Positions 26,602 to 34,569 of a DNA stretch of 64,000 nucleotides are shown here, piece by piece; positions within the stretch are counted from its first letter, which is position 1, and every line of letters starts with the position of its first letter. The notes below the pieces were generated by a model, which was not told where the DNA came from, made no database searches, and saw only the letters and a program-made list of their open reading frames with translations. The stretch is from Asaia bogorensis (GTDB taxonomy: Bacteria; Pseudomonadota; Alphaproteobacteria; Acetobacterales; Acetobacteraceae): NCBI GenBank assembly GCA_943333505.2, contig CALQTN020000011.1, positions 18,205-82,204 on the forward strand, read 5' to 3'. Both the position numbers and the translations under genes were made by a program.

Positions 26602-27906
26602 ATGAAATTTGGGGTATTCTACGAATTGCAGCTTCCGCGTCCGTGGACGCAAGATTCCGAATACAATATCGTCCAGCAGGCCCTCGATCAGATCGAACTT
26701 GCCGACAAACTCGGTTTTGATTGCGTCTGGGAGGTCGAGCATCACTTCCTTGAAGAATATTCGCATTCCTCCGCCCCCGAAGTGTTCCTCGCCGCCTGCA
26801 CCCAGCGCACCAAACAAATCCGTATTGGCCACGGCATCAACCTGACGGCGCCGAAATACAACCAGCCGCAGCGCGTCGCGGAACGGGTCGCGATGCTCGA
26901 TCTGCTGTCGAACGGGCGGGTCGAATGGGGCAGCGGCGAATCGGGATCGCTGATGGAAATGGATGGCTTCGGCATCGATCCCAAGGACAAGGGGGCGATG
27001 TGGCGCGAAGGCACCGAGCAGGCCGCCAACATGATGGCGATGACGCCCTATCCCGGCTTTCAGGGCGTGCATTTCTCCATGCCCGCACGCAACGTGATCC
27101 CCAAGCCACGGCAAAACCCGCATCCGCCAATGTGGCTGGCCTGTTCGCGCCGCGACAGCATTCTGCGCGCAGCCCGCAACGGCATGGGCGCGTTGGTGTT
27201 CGGCTTTGTCACCCCCGATCAGGCCGCCGAGTGGATAAAAGAGTATTACGCGATCATCAAATCCGATGAATGCGTGCCGCTGGGCCACAGCGTGAACGCC
27301 AATTTTGCCTGCCTCGCCGGCATGTCGGTGCACCCCGACGCCGACGAAGCCGCGCGCCGGGGCACAGATGGGTTTCGCTTCTTCGGCTATTCGCTCGCCC
27401 ATTACGGCATCTTCGGCACCCATCAACCGGGTGTCACCAATGTCTGGGATCGTTTCGAGGAAGTCCGCGACCAGATGCCAGCGACACCTGGCGAATGCGC
27501 GATCGGCACGCCGCAAGCGGTAAAAGCCAATCTCAAGGCATTTGCCGATGCCGGGGTCGACCAGATGATTTTCATCCAGCAATGCGGCAAGAACCAGCAC
27601 GGCCACATCATGGAGGCGATGGAGTTGTTCGCGTCCGAGGTCATGCCCGACTTCAAGGCCGCTGAACCCGCCCGCGAAGCCGCCAAGCAGGCGGAACTGG
27701 CGCCCTATTTCGCGGCTGCTCTGGCGCGCAAGCCGCGAATGGCGCCGCTCGAAACCGTGCCCGAAGTCATGGCGCTGGGCCGCAAACTGCAGGTTGAAAC
27801 CGGGCTGGATTACTCCAACGCCGGCGGGGTCTATTCCGACAAGACCCGCGGTGGCTCCATTCCGGTGCCAATGTCCGATCCAGCGCTCCTGAAAGCCAAA
27901 GGATAA
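26602..27906 (+). CDS. LLM class flavin-dependent oxidoreductase
   Basis: A 434-residue luciferase-like monooxygenase (bacterial TIM barrel). MKFGVFYELQLPRPW, DCVWEVEHHFLEEYSHSSAPEVFLAA and IRIGHGINLTAPKYNQPQRVAERVAMLDLLSNGRVEWGSG are the standard beta-strand blocks; the long C-terminal extension is retained. Such enzymes use FMNH2 or F420 supplied by a reductase. ATG at 26602 has GGAGG upstream; an earlier in-frame start lacks similarity. It is followed after 6 bases by a CMD-fold gene, so the two probably form an operon. Substrate not known. Confidence 0.92.
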   Translation: MKFGVFYELQLPRPWTQDSEYNIVQQALDQIELADKLGFDCVWEVEHHFLEEYSHSSAPEVFLAACTQRTKQIRIGHGINLTAPKYNQPQRVAERVAMLDLLSNGRVEWGSGESGSLMEMDGFGIDPKDKGAMWREGTEQAANMMAMTPYPGFQGVHFSMPARNVIPKPRQNPHPPMWLACSRRDSILRAARNGMGALVFGFVTPDQAAEWIKEYYAIIKSDECVPLGHSVNANFACLAGMSVHPDADEAARRGTDGFRFFGYSLAHYGIFGTHQPGVTNVWDRFEEVRDQMPATPGECAIGTPQAVKANLKAFADAGVDQMIFIQQCGKNQHGHIMEAMELFASEVMPDFKAAEPAREAAKQAELAPYFAAALARKPRMAPLETVPEVMALGRKLQVETGLDYSNAGGVYSDKTRGGSIPVPMSDPALLKAKG

Positions 27907-27912
27907 CCCGCT

Positions 27913-28671
27913 ATGGAACTCACCGAAGCCCAACAGAAATTCAAGGAAGACTATATCAAGGCGCGCGGCTACTGGGTCGCGTTCAATGATGGCCTGCTGA
28001 AATACAGCCAGGATTTTCTAGAAACCTATCTCCGCTACGCCGCTCTGCCAGCGCGAACCGGCCCGCTGAGCGAGCGCATGTGCGAACTGATCTATGTCGC
28101 GGTCGATGCGTCGTCGACCCATTTATTCGCCGAAGGCTTGAAGGTCCATGTCCGCCGCGCGCTCGCCATGGGTGCCAGCGTGCATGACGTGATCGAGACC
28201 TTGCAGCTTGCCACCGCCCAGGGCCTTGAAGGCGTCACCATGGGCGTCGAAATCCTGGTCGAGGAATTGCAGGCGGCCGGTCAGGATACCGGGTTCCTCG
28301 GTGGCGCACTGACCGCCGAGCAGGAAACACTGCGCGTCGCCTATACCGCGCGCTTCGGAGACTGGCCGGCATTCGCAGACCAACTGCTGCGCCTGTCGCC
28401 GGCTTATTTCGAGGTGATGACCGAGCTTCTCGCCGCGCCGTCAGTGACCGGCGCTTTGTCCTACGCCGAACAATGCCTGATCAATGTGGCACTCAATGCC
28501 TGCCTCACCCATCAGAATCCGGCCGGCACCAGGTTGCATATCGCCCGCGCCATTCGTGCGGGTGCGACCAAGGAGGAAATCCTCGAGGCGATCCAGTTGA
28601 CCGCCCATCTCGGCGTTCATGCCTGTGTGCTGGGTGTGCCGATGCTGGTCAGCGCCGCTGAGCGAAAATGA
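27913..28671 (+). CDS. Carboxymuconolactone decarboxylase family protein, tandem CMD domains
   Basis: A 252-residue protein with two CMD/AhpD-fold repeats (about residues 40-110 and 150-245). The repeats end in VHVRRALAMGASVHDVIETLQLA and LHIARAIRAGATKEEILEAIQL. The usual AhpD CXXC is absent: the first repeat has SSTHLFAEG in its place, the second has only ACLTHQN. It is therefore unlikely to be a classical thiol peroxidase and could be a decarboxylase-, hydrolase- or binding-type member. Operon partner of the preceding LLM monooxygenase; convergent with the next gene. Confidence 0.88.
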   Translation: MELTEAQQKFKEDYIKARGYWVAFNDGLLKYSQDFLETYLRYAALPARTGPLSERMCELIYVAVDASSTHLFAEGLKVHVRRALAMGASVHDVIETLQLATAQGLEGVTMGVEILVEELQAAGQDTGFLGGALTAEQETLRVAYTARFGDWPAFADQLLRLSPAYFEVMTELLAAPSVTGALSYAEQCLINVALNACLTHQNPAGTRLHIARAIRAGATKEEILEAIQLTAHLGVHACVLGVPMLVSAAERK

Positions 28672-28677
28672 TGTCGC

Positions 28678-29244
28678 TTATCTCGGTTCTCCCAACGACA
28701 GCATCAGGCGGTTCGCCCAGTTAAAAAAAGCCGCGCCATGGATCGCGTCGGCAATCGCCAGATCATCCAACCCGACCGCGCGCAAGGCGGCGATATCGGC
28801 GCCCCCGAAGCCGGTCGGGGTTTCGGTCAGCGCCACCGAGGCTGCCACCACCGCGTTCCAGCGCGGATCGAGATCGACCTCCACGCCATCAGCCAGCATC
28901 CGGTCCACATCGGCGCCTCGCTTGGAGAAATGGCTGGCGAAACGGGCATGGACCGATGCGCAATAGATGCAGCCATTCAGCCGCGAGGTCGCCGCTGCCG
29001 CCAGTTCGCGCTCAGCGCGCGGCAAGCCGGCATTTGGGTTGTAGAAGATGTCCTTGTCGGTACGGGTGCGGGCACCAAGAATATCCGGATCGCGCGCCAG
29101 AAGCATGAAATAGGCCGATTTGGCACGGGCCGGATCGACCAGACCATCCCAATGGCGGGGGGTAAGCTCTTCGGCCGGCAAGGGCGGCAACCAGGGCAGC
29201 CAGTCAAGTTGGGCCTGGGTGAAAATTGTCGGGTGGGTGGACAT
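28678..29244 (-). CDS. Alkylhydroperoxidase domain protein, Avi_7169 family-like
   Basis: A 188-residue AhpD-fold protein. The active-site pattern is complete: Glu80, Cys92, Cys95 and His99 (LNGCIYCASVH). DIFYNPNAGLPRAERELAAAA is typical of the Avi_7169-type peroxidase family known from gene neighbourhoods with a luciferase-like monooxygenase and a peptide/nickel ABC transporter, which is the context here. It likely reduces peroxide or sulfenic species. Last gene of a seven-gene minus-strand operon; start at 29244 overlaps the preceding stop. Family assignment is from memory of the neighbourhood pattern. Confidence 0.85.
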   Translation of the reverse strand: MSTHPTIFTQAQLDWLPWLPPLPAEELTPRHWDGLVDPARAKSAYFMLLARDPDILGARTRTDKDIFYNPNAGLPRAERELAAAATSRLNGCIYCASVHARFASHFSKRGADVDRMLADGVEVDLDPRWNAVVAASVALTETPTGFGGADIAALRAVGLDDLAIADAIHGAAFFNWANRLMLSLGEPR

Positions 29245-29819
29245 CAGCGGGCCTCCGCCAGGGCGCGTAGCCCGATGATGACGCGGATCTGAAAGGTCAG
29301 AAACGCCACGAGTTGCGACAAGGTGACAATGCCGGTAGCCGACCAACCCGCCGCTTCAAGCTTGCGCAATGCGGCGGCCGAGGCGTCGCGCGGGTGAAAC
29401 ACCAGCATGTGGGTGTGGGCGAGCGCCGCCGCGAGGCGTGGCCCAACATCGGTGATCGCGGTGAAGACCGGGCCGTCTTTGTCTTCCGAGCTTAACGGGC
29501 CGGCTGGAAAATGCCCGTACGGGCCGGCCGTGGCGCCGCGCACGATTTCGGCGTTGAGCATCAGGCGCAGATCCGGTGCGGCCGCCAGGCCTTCGCGATA
29601 AAATGCCGCGATAGCCGGCTGGCGATGAAGGCCGGCCACGAAAACCGCAACGGCGTGGCGTTCCACCAGGCTGATATCGACCGGCTCAGCGGGATGAAAC
29701 AATGCGAGATAGCTCTTCTGGGCATTATCGCGCGCCTGCATCCGCTCGGCACGCAGCCTGTCGAGATGGGACCCCGGGGTAATGCCAACCAGCAGGTCAA
29801 CGATATCTGGATGGCTCAT
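29244..29819 (-). CDS. CMD domain protein, Avi_7170 family-like
   Basis: A 191-residue CMD-fold protein with no CXXC and no cysteine at all. MSHPDIVDLLVGITPGSHLDRLRAERMQARDNAQKS and DISLVERHAVAVFVAGLH match the Avi_7170 pattern, a family found paired with the Avi_7169-type peroxidase. Without redox cysteines it may be a structural or substrate-handling partner of the neighbour. ATG overlaps the stop of the luciferase-like gene; its TGA overlaps the next start. Confidence 0.82.
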   Translation of the reverse strand: MSHPDIVDLLVGITPGSHLDRLRAERMQARDNAQKSYLALFHPAEPVDISLVERHAVAVFVAGLHRQPAIAAFYREGLAAAPDLRLMLNAEIVRGATAGPYGHFPAGPLSSEDKDGPVFTAITDVGPRLAAALAHTHMLVFHPRDASAAALRKLEAAGWSATGIVTLSQLVAFLTFQIRVIIGLRALAEAR

Positions 29820-30841
29820 TGGGCTGCCTCCAACTGGCGGAGCGGGGTTCGATGCCAGCCCAAGGCGGGGGCGACCTCGGTTGCGATGAGCTCGAGCGAG
29901 CGCAGGATCAGTTCATGCGGTGGGTCGATGGAATGGACCTGGAAGACCAGATCGGTGACCCGATCGAGCGTGCGGTCGCCGCGTAAGGCGGTCAGCACCT
30001 CGTCAACGGTACCGATATAGCTGTCGGTCGAGGCGATCAATTCATCGAGGGTTTCAGCGCTTAGGCCACGGCCCAGGCTCTTCATCCGTGCCTCGTGTCG
30101 GCGTAGGCCTGCATCGGCGTAGCGCCGGGCTTCCGCGCGGCTGTCGGCGACGAACAAAGTGCGCGAGCCGGTGATGCGCGGGGTACGCCCGGCTGGCAGG
30201 TTGGCGAGATAGGCATCGATGATCGGGTCTTGCATATCGGTCAGGCTCGCGCCGGGGTGGTCGGCCGGGCGTGGCTGGGTGCGCGACAGCATCAGCCCGT
30301 CGCCATCCATCCCGGCCCGTCTGCCGCCCTCGACCGAGAACGTCGCCTGCCAGATACGATCGAGCAGTTGCGGGCCGGCGGGGTAAAGCTGCGCGGCTCC
30401 CCCCAGGCTATCACCGCGCAAGGCGGCCCGCATCGCAATCATGTTCTGCACATAGACCGGGGTGCGACCGGCATTGTCCAATCCGAAGGGTGGGAAAGCC
30501 TGTGGATTGCCACCTGAGCCGACCCCGAGTTCAAGCCGGCCGCCCGACAGCAGATCGAACACCGCCGCGTCTTCCGCCACCCGCAACGGGTTTTCGAGCG
30601 CCAGCGTGATGATCCCAGTGCCGAGCCGGATGGTCGAGGTGTGGGCGGCAATATGGCTGAGCAGCACGAAGGGCGACGGCAGCCCGCCTTCATCCTCGAA
30701 AAAATGGTGCTGCGCGACCCAAGCGCTGTCGAAGCCGAGCCGTTCGGCATGGACAAATTGTTCGGTCGCCAGACGGTAACGGCTGGCGGCGTCGGTCTGA
30801 TCAAGCAGACGGGAAAAGAAGCCCAATCGTTTCGCGGTCAT
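29816..30841 (-). CDS. FMN-dependent luciferase-like monooxygenase, KPN_01858 family-like
   Basis: A 341-residue luciferase-like enzyme beginning KRLGFFSRLLDQ, with DSAWVAQHHFFEDEGGLPSPFVLL and RLGTGIITLALENPLRVAEDAAVFDLLSGGRLELGVG. This sequence style and its neighbours correspond to the uncharacterised KPN_01858 family that travels with a dipeptide/nickel-type ABC importer. Start at 30841 has AGGAGG nine bases upstream. It would use reduced FMN and O2 to cleave or hydroxylate the imported compound; no reductase gene is nearby. Confidence 0.88.
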   Translation of the reverse strand: MTAKRLGFFSRLLDQTDAASRYRLATEQFVHAERLGFDSAWVAQHHFFEDEGGLPSPFVLLSHIAAHTSTIRLGTGIITLALENPLRVAEDAAVFDLLSGGRLELGVGSGGNPQAFPPFGLDNAGRTPVYVQNMIAMRAALRGDSLGGAAQLYPAGPQLLDRIWQATFSVEGGRRAGMDGDGLMLSRTQPRPADHPGASLTDMQDPIIDAYLANLPAGRTPRITGSRTLFVADSRAEARRYADAGLRRHEARMKSLGRGLSAETLDELIASTDSYIGTVDEVLTALRGDRTLDRVTDLVFQVHSIDPPHELILRSLELIATEVAPALGWHRTPLRQLEAAQ

Positions 30842-30903
30842 ACGTGAAGACCCTCCTGAGGGCTGAGCATAGGCCGGCCCGCGCCTGGGGGGAATGGCGT
30901 CGA

Positions 30904-31848
30904 TCAGCCGCCGACCGGCAGATGGCACGCTGTCGCATGCGGGGCGCCGACCAGGACCGGGGCGGTTACCCGACAGACATCCATCACATAAGGGCAGCGC
31001 GGGTGGAAACGGCAGCCGGCGGGCGGGTTCATCGCGCTGGCAATTTCGCCCATCGCGGCCGCCTCGCTCAGCACATGATCGGGGTCAGGCAGCGGCACTG
31101 CGGCCAGCAGGGCTTTGGTATAAGGATGGCGTGGGGCGGCGAACACCTGCTCGGTCGGGCCGGCCTCGGACACGCAGCCGAGATAGATCACCCCGACATC
31201 GCTGCTGAAATGTTCGACCAGCGCGAGGTCATGGGCAATAATCAGATAGGTCAACCCGAACTCGGTCTGGATATCGGCAAGCAGATTGAGGATCTGGGCA
31301 CGGATCGAGACATCGAGCGCCGATACCGGTTCATCGAGCACCATCAACCGGGGCCGCAGCGCAAGCGCACGCGCAATGGCAATGCGCTGGCGCTGGCCGC
31401 CGGAAAACTCATGCGGGTAAAGCCGCGCCGCACTGGCCGGCATGCCAACGACATCAAGCACTTCGGCGACGATTTTGTCGAGTTCGGCGCGGGATTTCTT
31501 TTCATGCGCCAGCACCGGCTCTGCGATAATCGTGCCGACCCGCAGGCGCGGATTGAGCGAGGAATAGGGGTCCTGGAACACTGCCATCACCTGGCGGCGA
31601 TAGGCCCGGAGAGACGCCCGATCCATCGCGGCAATATCCCGGCCCTCAAAGCGGATCGTACCCGATGTTGGCTGTTCCAATTGCAGGATCATCTTGGCGA
31701 TCGTGGTCTTGCCACAGCCCGACTCGCCAACCAGCGCCATCGTGGTGCGCGGTTCGACCCGCAGCGACACACGCTCCACCGCCCGCACCAGCCCATGCTT
31801 GGTGGGATAATGCTTGGTGATATCAGTAAGCTCCAGCATGGCGTCCAT
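30904..31848 (-). CDS. ABC transporter ATP-binding protein (DppF/OppF type)
   Basis: A 314-residue ATPase. Walker A GESGCGKTT, signature SGGQRQRIAIARAL and Walker B LMVLDEPVSALD are intact, and the C-terminal oligopeptide-transporter extension with GCRFHPRCPYVMDVC is present (in some relatives a Fe-S site). The ATG overlaps the stop of the partner ATPase. Together with its partner it should energise uptake of the ligand bound by the 34570 protein. Confidence 0.94.
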   Translation of the reverse strand: MDAMLELTDITKHYPTKHGLVRAVERVSLRVEPRTTMALVGESGCGKTTIAKMILQLEQPTSGTIRFEGRDIAAMDRASLRAYRRQVMAVFQDPYSSLNPRLRVGTIIAEPVLAHEKKSRAELDKIVAEVLDVVGMPASAARLYPHEFSGGQRQRIAIARALALRPRLMVLDEPVSALDVSIRAQILNLLADIQTEFGLTYLIIAHDLALVEHFSSDVGVIYLGCVSEAGPTEQVFAAPRHPYTKALLAAVPLPDPDHVLSEAAAMGEIASAMNPPAGCRFHPRCPYVMDVCRVTAPVLVGAPHATACHLPVGG

Positions 31849-32807
31849 CAGACCAGCTTCCAGCAGGCGGCGCTGTGGCCATCCGACAGCGTCACATTCG
31901 GCGGCGCCTCGGCGCATTTATCCATCCGCATCGGACAGCGCGCGGCAAAACGGCAGCCGCTGGGCGGATCGATCAGGCTCGGCGGCTGGCCGGCAATCGC
32001 GGTAAGCCTGCCGCGCTTAGCGCCAAGGCGCGGGATCGCGGCCAGCAAGGCCTGTGTATAAGGGTGCGAAGGGGTGCGGTAGATCGCCCGCACCGGCCCG
32101 GTTTCAATGATCTGCCCGGCATACATCACCGCGATGCGCCGGCACAGGCTCGCCGCCACGCCGAGATCATGGGTAATCAGGATGATGCCGGCGCCGGTAT
32201 CGGCCTGGATATTGCGCAACAGGTTGATGATCTGCACCTGGATGGTGACGTCGAGCGCAGTGGTCGGCTCATCGGCGACCAACAGCCGCGGGGTGCAGCC
32301 GATCGCCATGGCGGCAACAATGCGCTGGCGCTGGCCACCGGAAAACTGGTGGGGATAATCGCCAAGCCGATCCGCCGGCGACGGCAGCCGCACCCTTTGC
32401 AAGACATCGATAACGGCCGAGCGTAAGGCGGCGCCGCGCGCGATATCGTGGTTGCGCAAGGGCGATCCAACCTGATCGCCGATTGAAAACACCGGGTTCA
32501 GCGACGTCATCGGGTCCTGCATGATCATCGCGATCTTGCGGCCGCGAATGTCGCGCGCCAATGCCGCTTCGGAAAGTGTGGTCAGTTCCTGGCCATCGAG
32601 CTTGATCGAGCCGCTGACGATCCGCCCTGAGCCTTTCGGCAACAACCGCAGCAACGACAATCCGGTAAGGGTTTTGCCCGACCCGGACTCGCCGACCAGC
32701 CCCAGGGTTTCACCCTCGGCGACATCGAGGCTCACGCCATCGACCGCGCGCAGCACACCGCGTTTGAGGTGGAGATGGGTTTGCAGGTTCCTGACTGACA
32801 GTAGCAT
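31848..32807 (-). CDS. ABC transporter ATP-binding protein (DppD/OppD type)
   Basis: A 319-residue ATPase with Walker A GESGSGKTL, signature SGGQRQRIVAAMAI and Walker B LLVADEPTTALD, plus the C-terminal extension GCRFAARCPMRMDKC. It overlaps both neighbours by one to four bases. Its pairing with the DppF-type ATPase is the usual arrangement in dipeptide, opine, glutathione and nickel importers. Confidence 0.94.
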   Translation of the reverse strand: MLLSVRNLQTHLHLKRGVLRAVDGVSLDVAEGETLGLVGESGSGKTLTGLSLLRLLPKGSGRIVSGSIKLDGQELTTLSEAALARDIRGRKIAMIMQDPMTSLNPVFSIGDQVGSPLRNHDIARGAALRSAVIDVLQRVRLPSPADRLGDYPHQFSGGQRQRIVAAMAIGCTPRLLVADEPTTALDVTIQVQIINLLRNIQADTGAGIILITHDLGVAASLCRRIAVMYAGQIIETGPVRAIYRTPSHPYTQALLAAIPRLGAKRGRLTAIAGQPPSLIDPPSGCRFAARCPMRMDKCAEAPPNVTLSDGHSAACWKLV

Positions 32808-33646
32808 CAGAGTTGCCGCAACTGCGGGTCAAGCCGGTCTCGCAACCAGTCCCCAAAGATATTCGATGACAGACAGGTCAACATGATCGCAATCCCCGGC
32901 ATGGTGATCGCCCACCAGGCGTTGGTGATGTATTGCCGCGCGTCCGACAGCATCAGGCCCCAGGAAATATCAGGCTGCTGAATGCCGAGCCCAAGGAAGG
33001 ACAAGGATGCCTCGAACAGGATCACCTGCCCGACCTGCAAAGTTGCCAGCACCACCAGCGTATTGAAGATATTGGGCAGCAAATGGCGGACAAATATCGT
33101 CGGTGTGCCGACGCCGGCGACCCGTGCGAAGGCGATGTAGTCGCGGCCTTTCAATGCCATGATCTCGCCGCGGATGATACGCGCGTACCAGGCCCAGTAA
33201 GTCAGAACAATCACCACCACCACGGTGGACAGCCCCGGTTCCAAGGCCGCCGCCAGGATCAGTGCCAGCGCGATCGATGGGACGGATTGCTGGATTTCGA
33301 TAAAACGCATCAGCAGCGTATCAACCCAGCCGCCGAAATACCCGGCGATCATGCCGATAACCGCGCCGATGCCCCCGGAAAACAGGATGGCGTAAAAGGC
33401 CACGATCACCGAAACCCGCGATCCCGCCATGATCCGACTAAGAATATCGCGCCCGAGATTATCGGCACCCAGTGGGTTGGTCATGTCCCCACCTTCGAGC
33501 CAGAACGGTGGTTTGAAGGCCGCGCCGAGATCAAGCTCATTGGCATCGAACGGCAGCATTGCCTCGCCCCCGGCCGCGCAGATCCCAACTGCGGCGATCA
33601 CCAGAAGCGGCAGCCACGGCACGCCGCGAAACATGCTAGCGTCCAT
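32807..33646 (-). CDS. ABC transporter permease (DppC type)
   Basis: A 279-residue inner-membrane permease with about six helices and the cytoplasmic coupling segment EIMALKGRDYIAFARVAGVGTPTIFVRHLLPN. The N-terminal LGADNLGRDILSRIMAGSRVS block is typical of DppC-type subunits. The start at 33646 was taken because the frame upstream is not hydrophobic and it overlaps the DppB-type gene by eleven bases. Confidence 0.92.
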   Translation of the reverse strand: MDASMFRGVPWLPLLVIAAVGICAAGGEAMLPFDANELDLGAAFKPPFWLEGGDMTNPLGADNLGRDILSRIMAGSRVSVIVAFYAILFSGGIGAVIGMIAGYFGGWVDTLLMRFIEIQQSVPSIALALILAAALEPGLSTVVVVIVLTYWAWYARIIRGEIMALKGRDYIAFARVAGVGTPTIFVRHLLPNIFNTLVVLATLQVGQVILFEASLSFLGLGIQQPDISWGLMLSDARQYITNAWWAITMPGIAIMLTCLSSNIFGDWLRDRLDPQLRQL

Positions 33647-34556
33647 TGCGGATCCTTGGATCGACGAGGCCATAGGACAGGTCGACCAGCAAATTTGACA
33701 TGACGAACAGGATCGAGGTGAACAGCACCCCGGCCTGCACCACCGGAAAATCGCGCGCGAACACCGCCTCGACCACGGTGCGACCGACACCCGGCCAAGC
33801 GAAAATCGTCTCCACCACGAAGGCCCCGCCCAACATCGCAGCGAAATAAACCCCAAGCATGGTCAGCAGCGGTACCGCTGCATTGCGCAGCGCGTATTTC
33901 CAGATGATCAGGCGTTCTGGCGTGCCAAGCGCGCGCGACAGGCGGATATGGTCGCTGTCCAGCACATCGAGCATCGCCGATCGCACGATCCGGGTTTGTG
34001 CCGCCACCGGATACCAGCCGAGCGAAATCGCCGGCAGAACCATCTGGCTCAGACTGCCATGCCCAAATGCCGGCAACCAGTTGAGCTTGATGGCAAAGAC
34101 CAGGATCAGCAGCAACCCGACCCAGAAGGCCGGCATCGCCTGCCCGAGCATGGCGAAGACCCGACCGATCCGATCAATCCAGCCGCCGCGATGCACCGCC
34201 GACATCACCCCGACCGGCACTGCCACCGCCACGCTGAACAGCAGGCCGCACATGGCAAGTTCAATTGTTGCCGGCAGGCGGTCCATGATCAGCTTGATCG
34301 CCGGCATTTTCCAGCGATAGGAATTGCCGAAATCACCCACCAGCGCGTTCTGGGCGAAGATCAGATATTGCACCCAGAGCGGCCGGTCGAGGCCGAGAGT
34401 GCGCCTTGTTTCCTCGATCATGCTGATAGGTGCGTCATTGGGCAGCAGCATCAGAATCGGATCGCCCGACAGGCGCGAGATCACGAAAATAATCATGCTC
34501 GCGCCGATGATGCTGATCACGCCCTGCATCAGCCGGCGGATAAAGAACCCGGACAT
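33636..34556 (-). CDS. ABC transporter permease (DppB type)
   Basis: A 306-residue permease beginning SGFFIRRLMQGVISIIGASMIIFVISRLSGDP, the classic DppB N-terminus, with six helices and the coupling loop DHIRLSRALGTPERLIIWKYALRNA. It pairs with the DppC-type subunit to form the channel. Lies 13 bases downstream of the binding protein gene. Confidence 0.93.
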   Translation of the reverse strand: MSGFFIRRLMQGVISIIGASMIIFVISRLSGDPILMLLPNDAPISMIEETRRTLGLDRPLWVQYLIFAQNALVGDFGNSYRWKMPAIKLIMDRLPATIELAMCGLLFSVAVAVPVGVMSAVHRGGWIDRIGRVFAMLGQAMPAFWVGLLLILVFAIKLNWLPAFGHGSLSQMVLPAISLGWYPVAAQTRIVRSAMLDVLDSDHIRLSRALGTPERLIIWKYALRNAAVPLLTMLGVYFAAMLGGAFVVETIFAWPGVGRTVVEAVFARDFPVVQAGVLFTSILFVMSNLLVDLSYGLVDPRIRNGR

Positions 34557-34569
34557 AGTCGTCGCTTCG

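Noticed and set aside
26569..27933. 454-codon minus-strand frame opposite the LLM oxidoreductase
   Set aside because: Mirror frame of a well-conserved gene; the translation has no recognisable domains.
30844..32061. 405-codon plus-strand frame opposite the two ABC ATPases
   Set aside because: Antisense to intact Walker motifs on the other strand; composition atypical.
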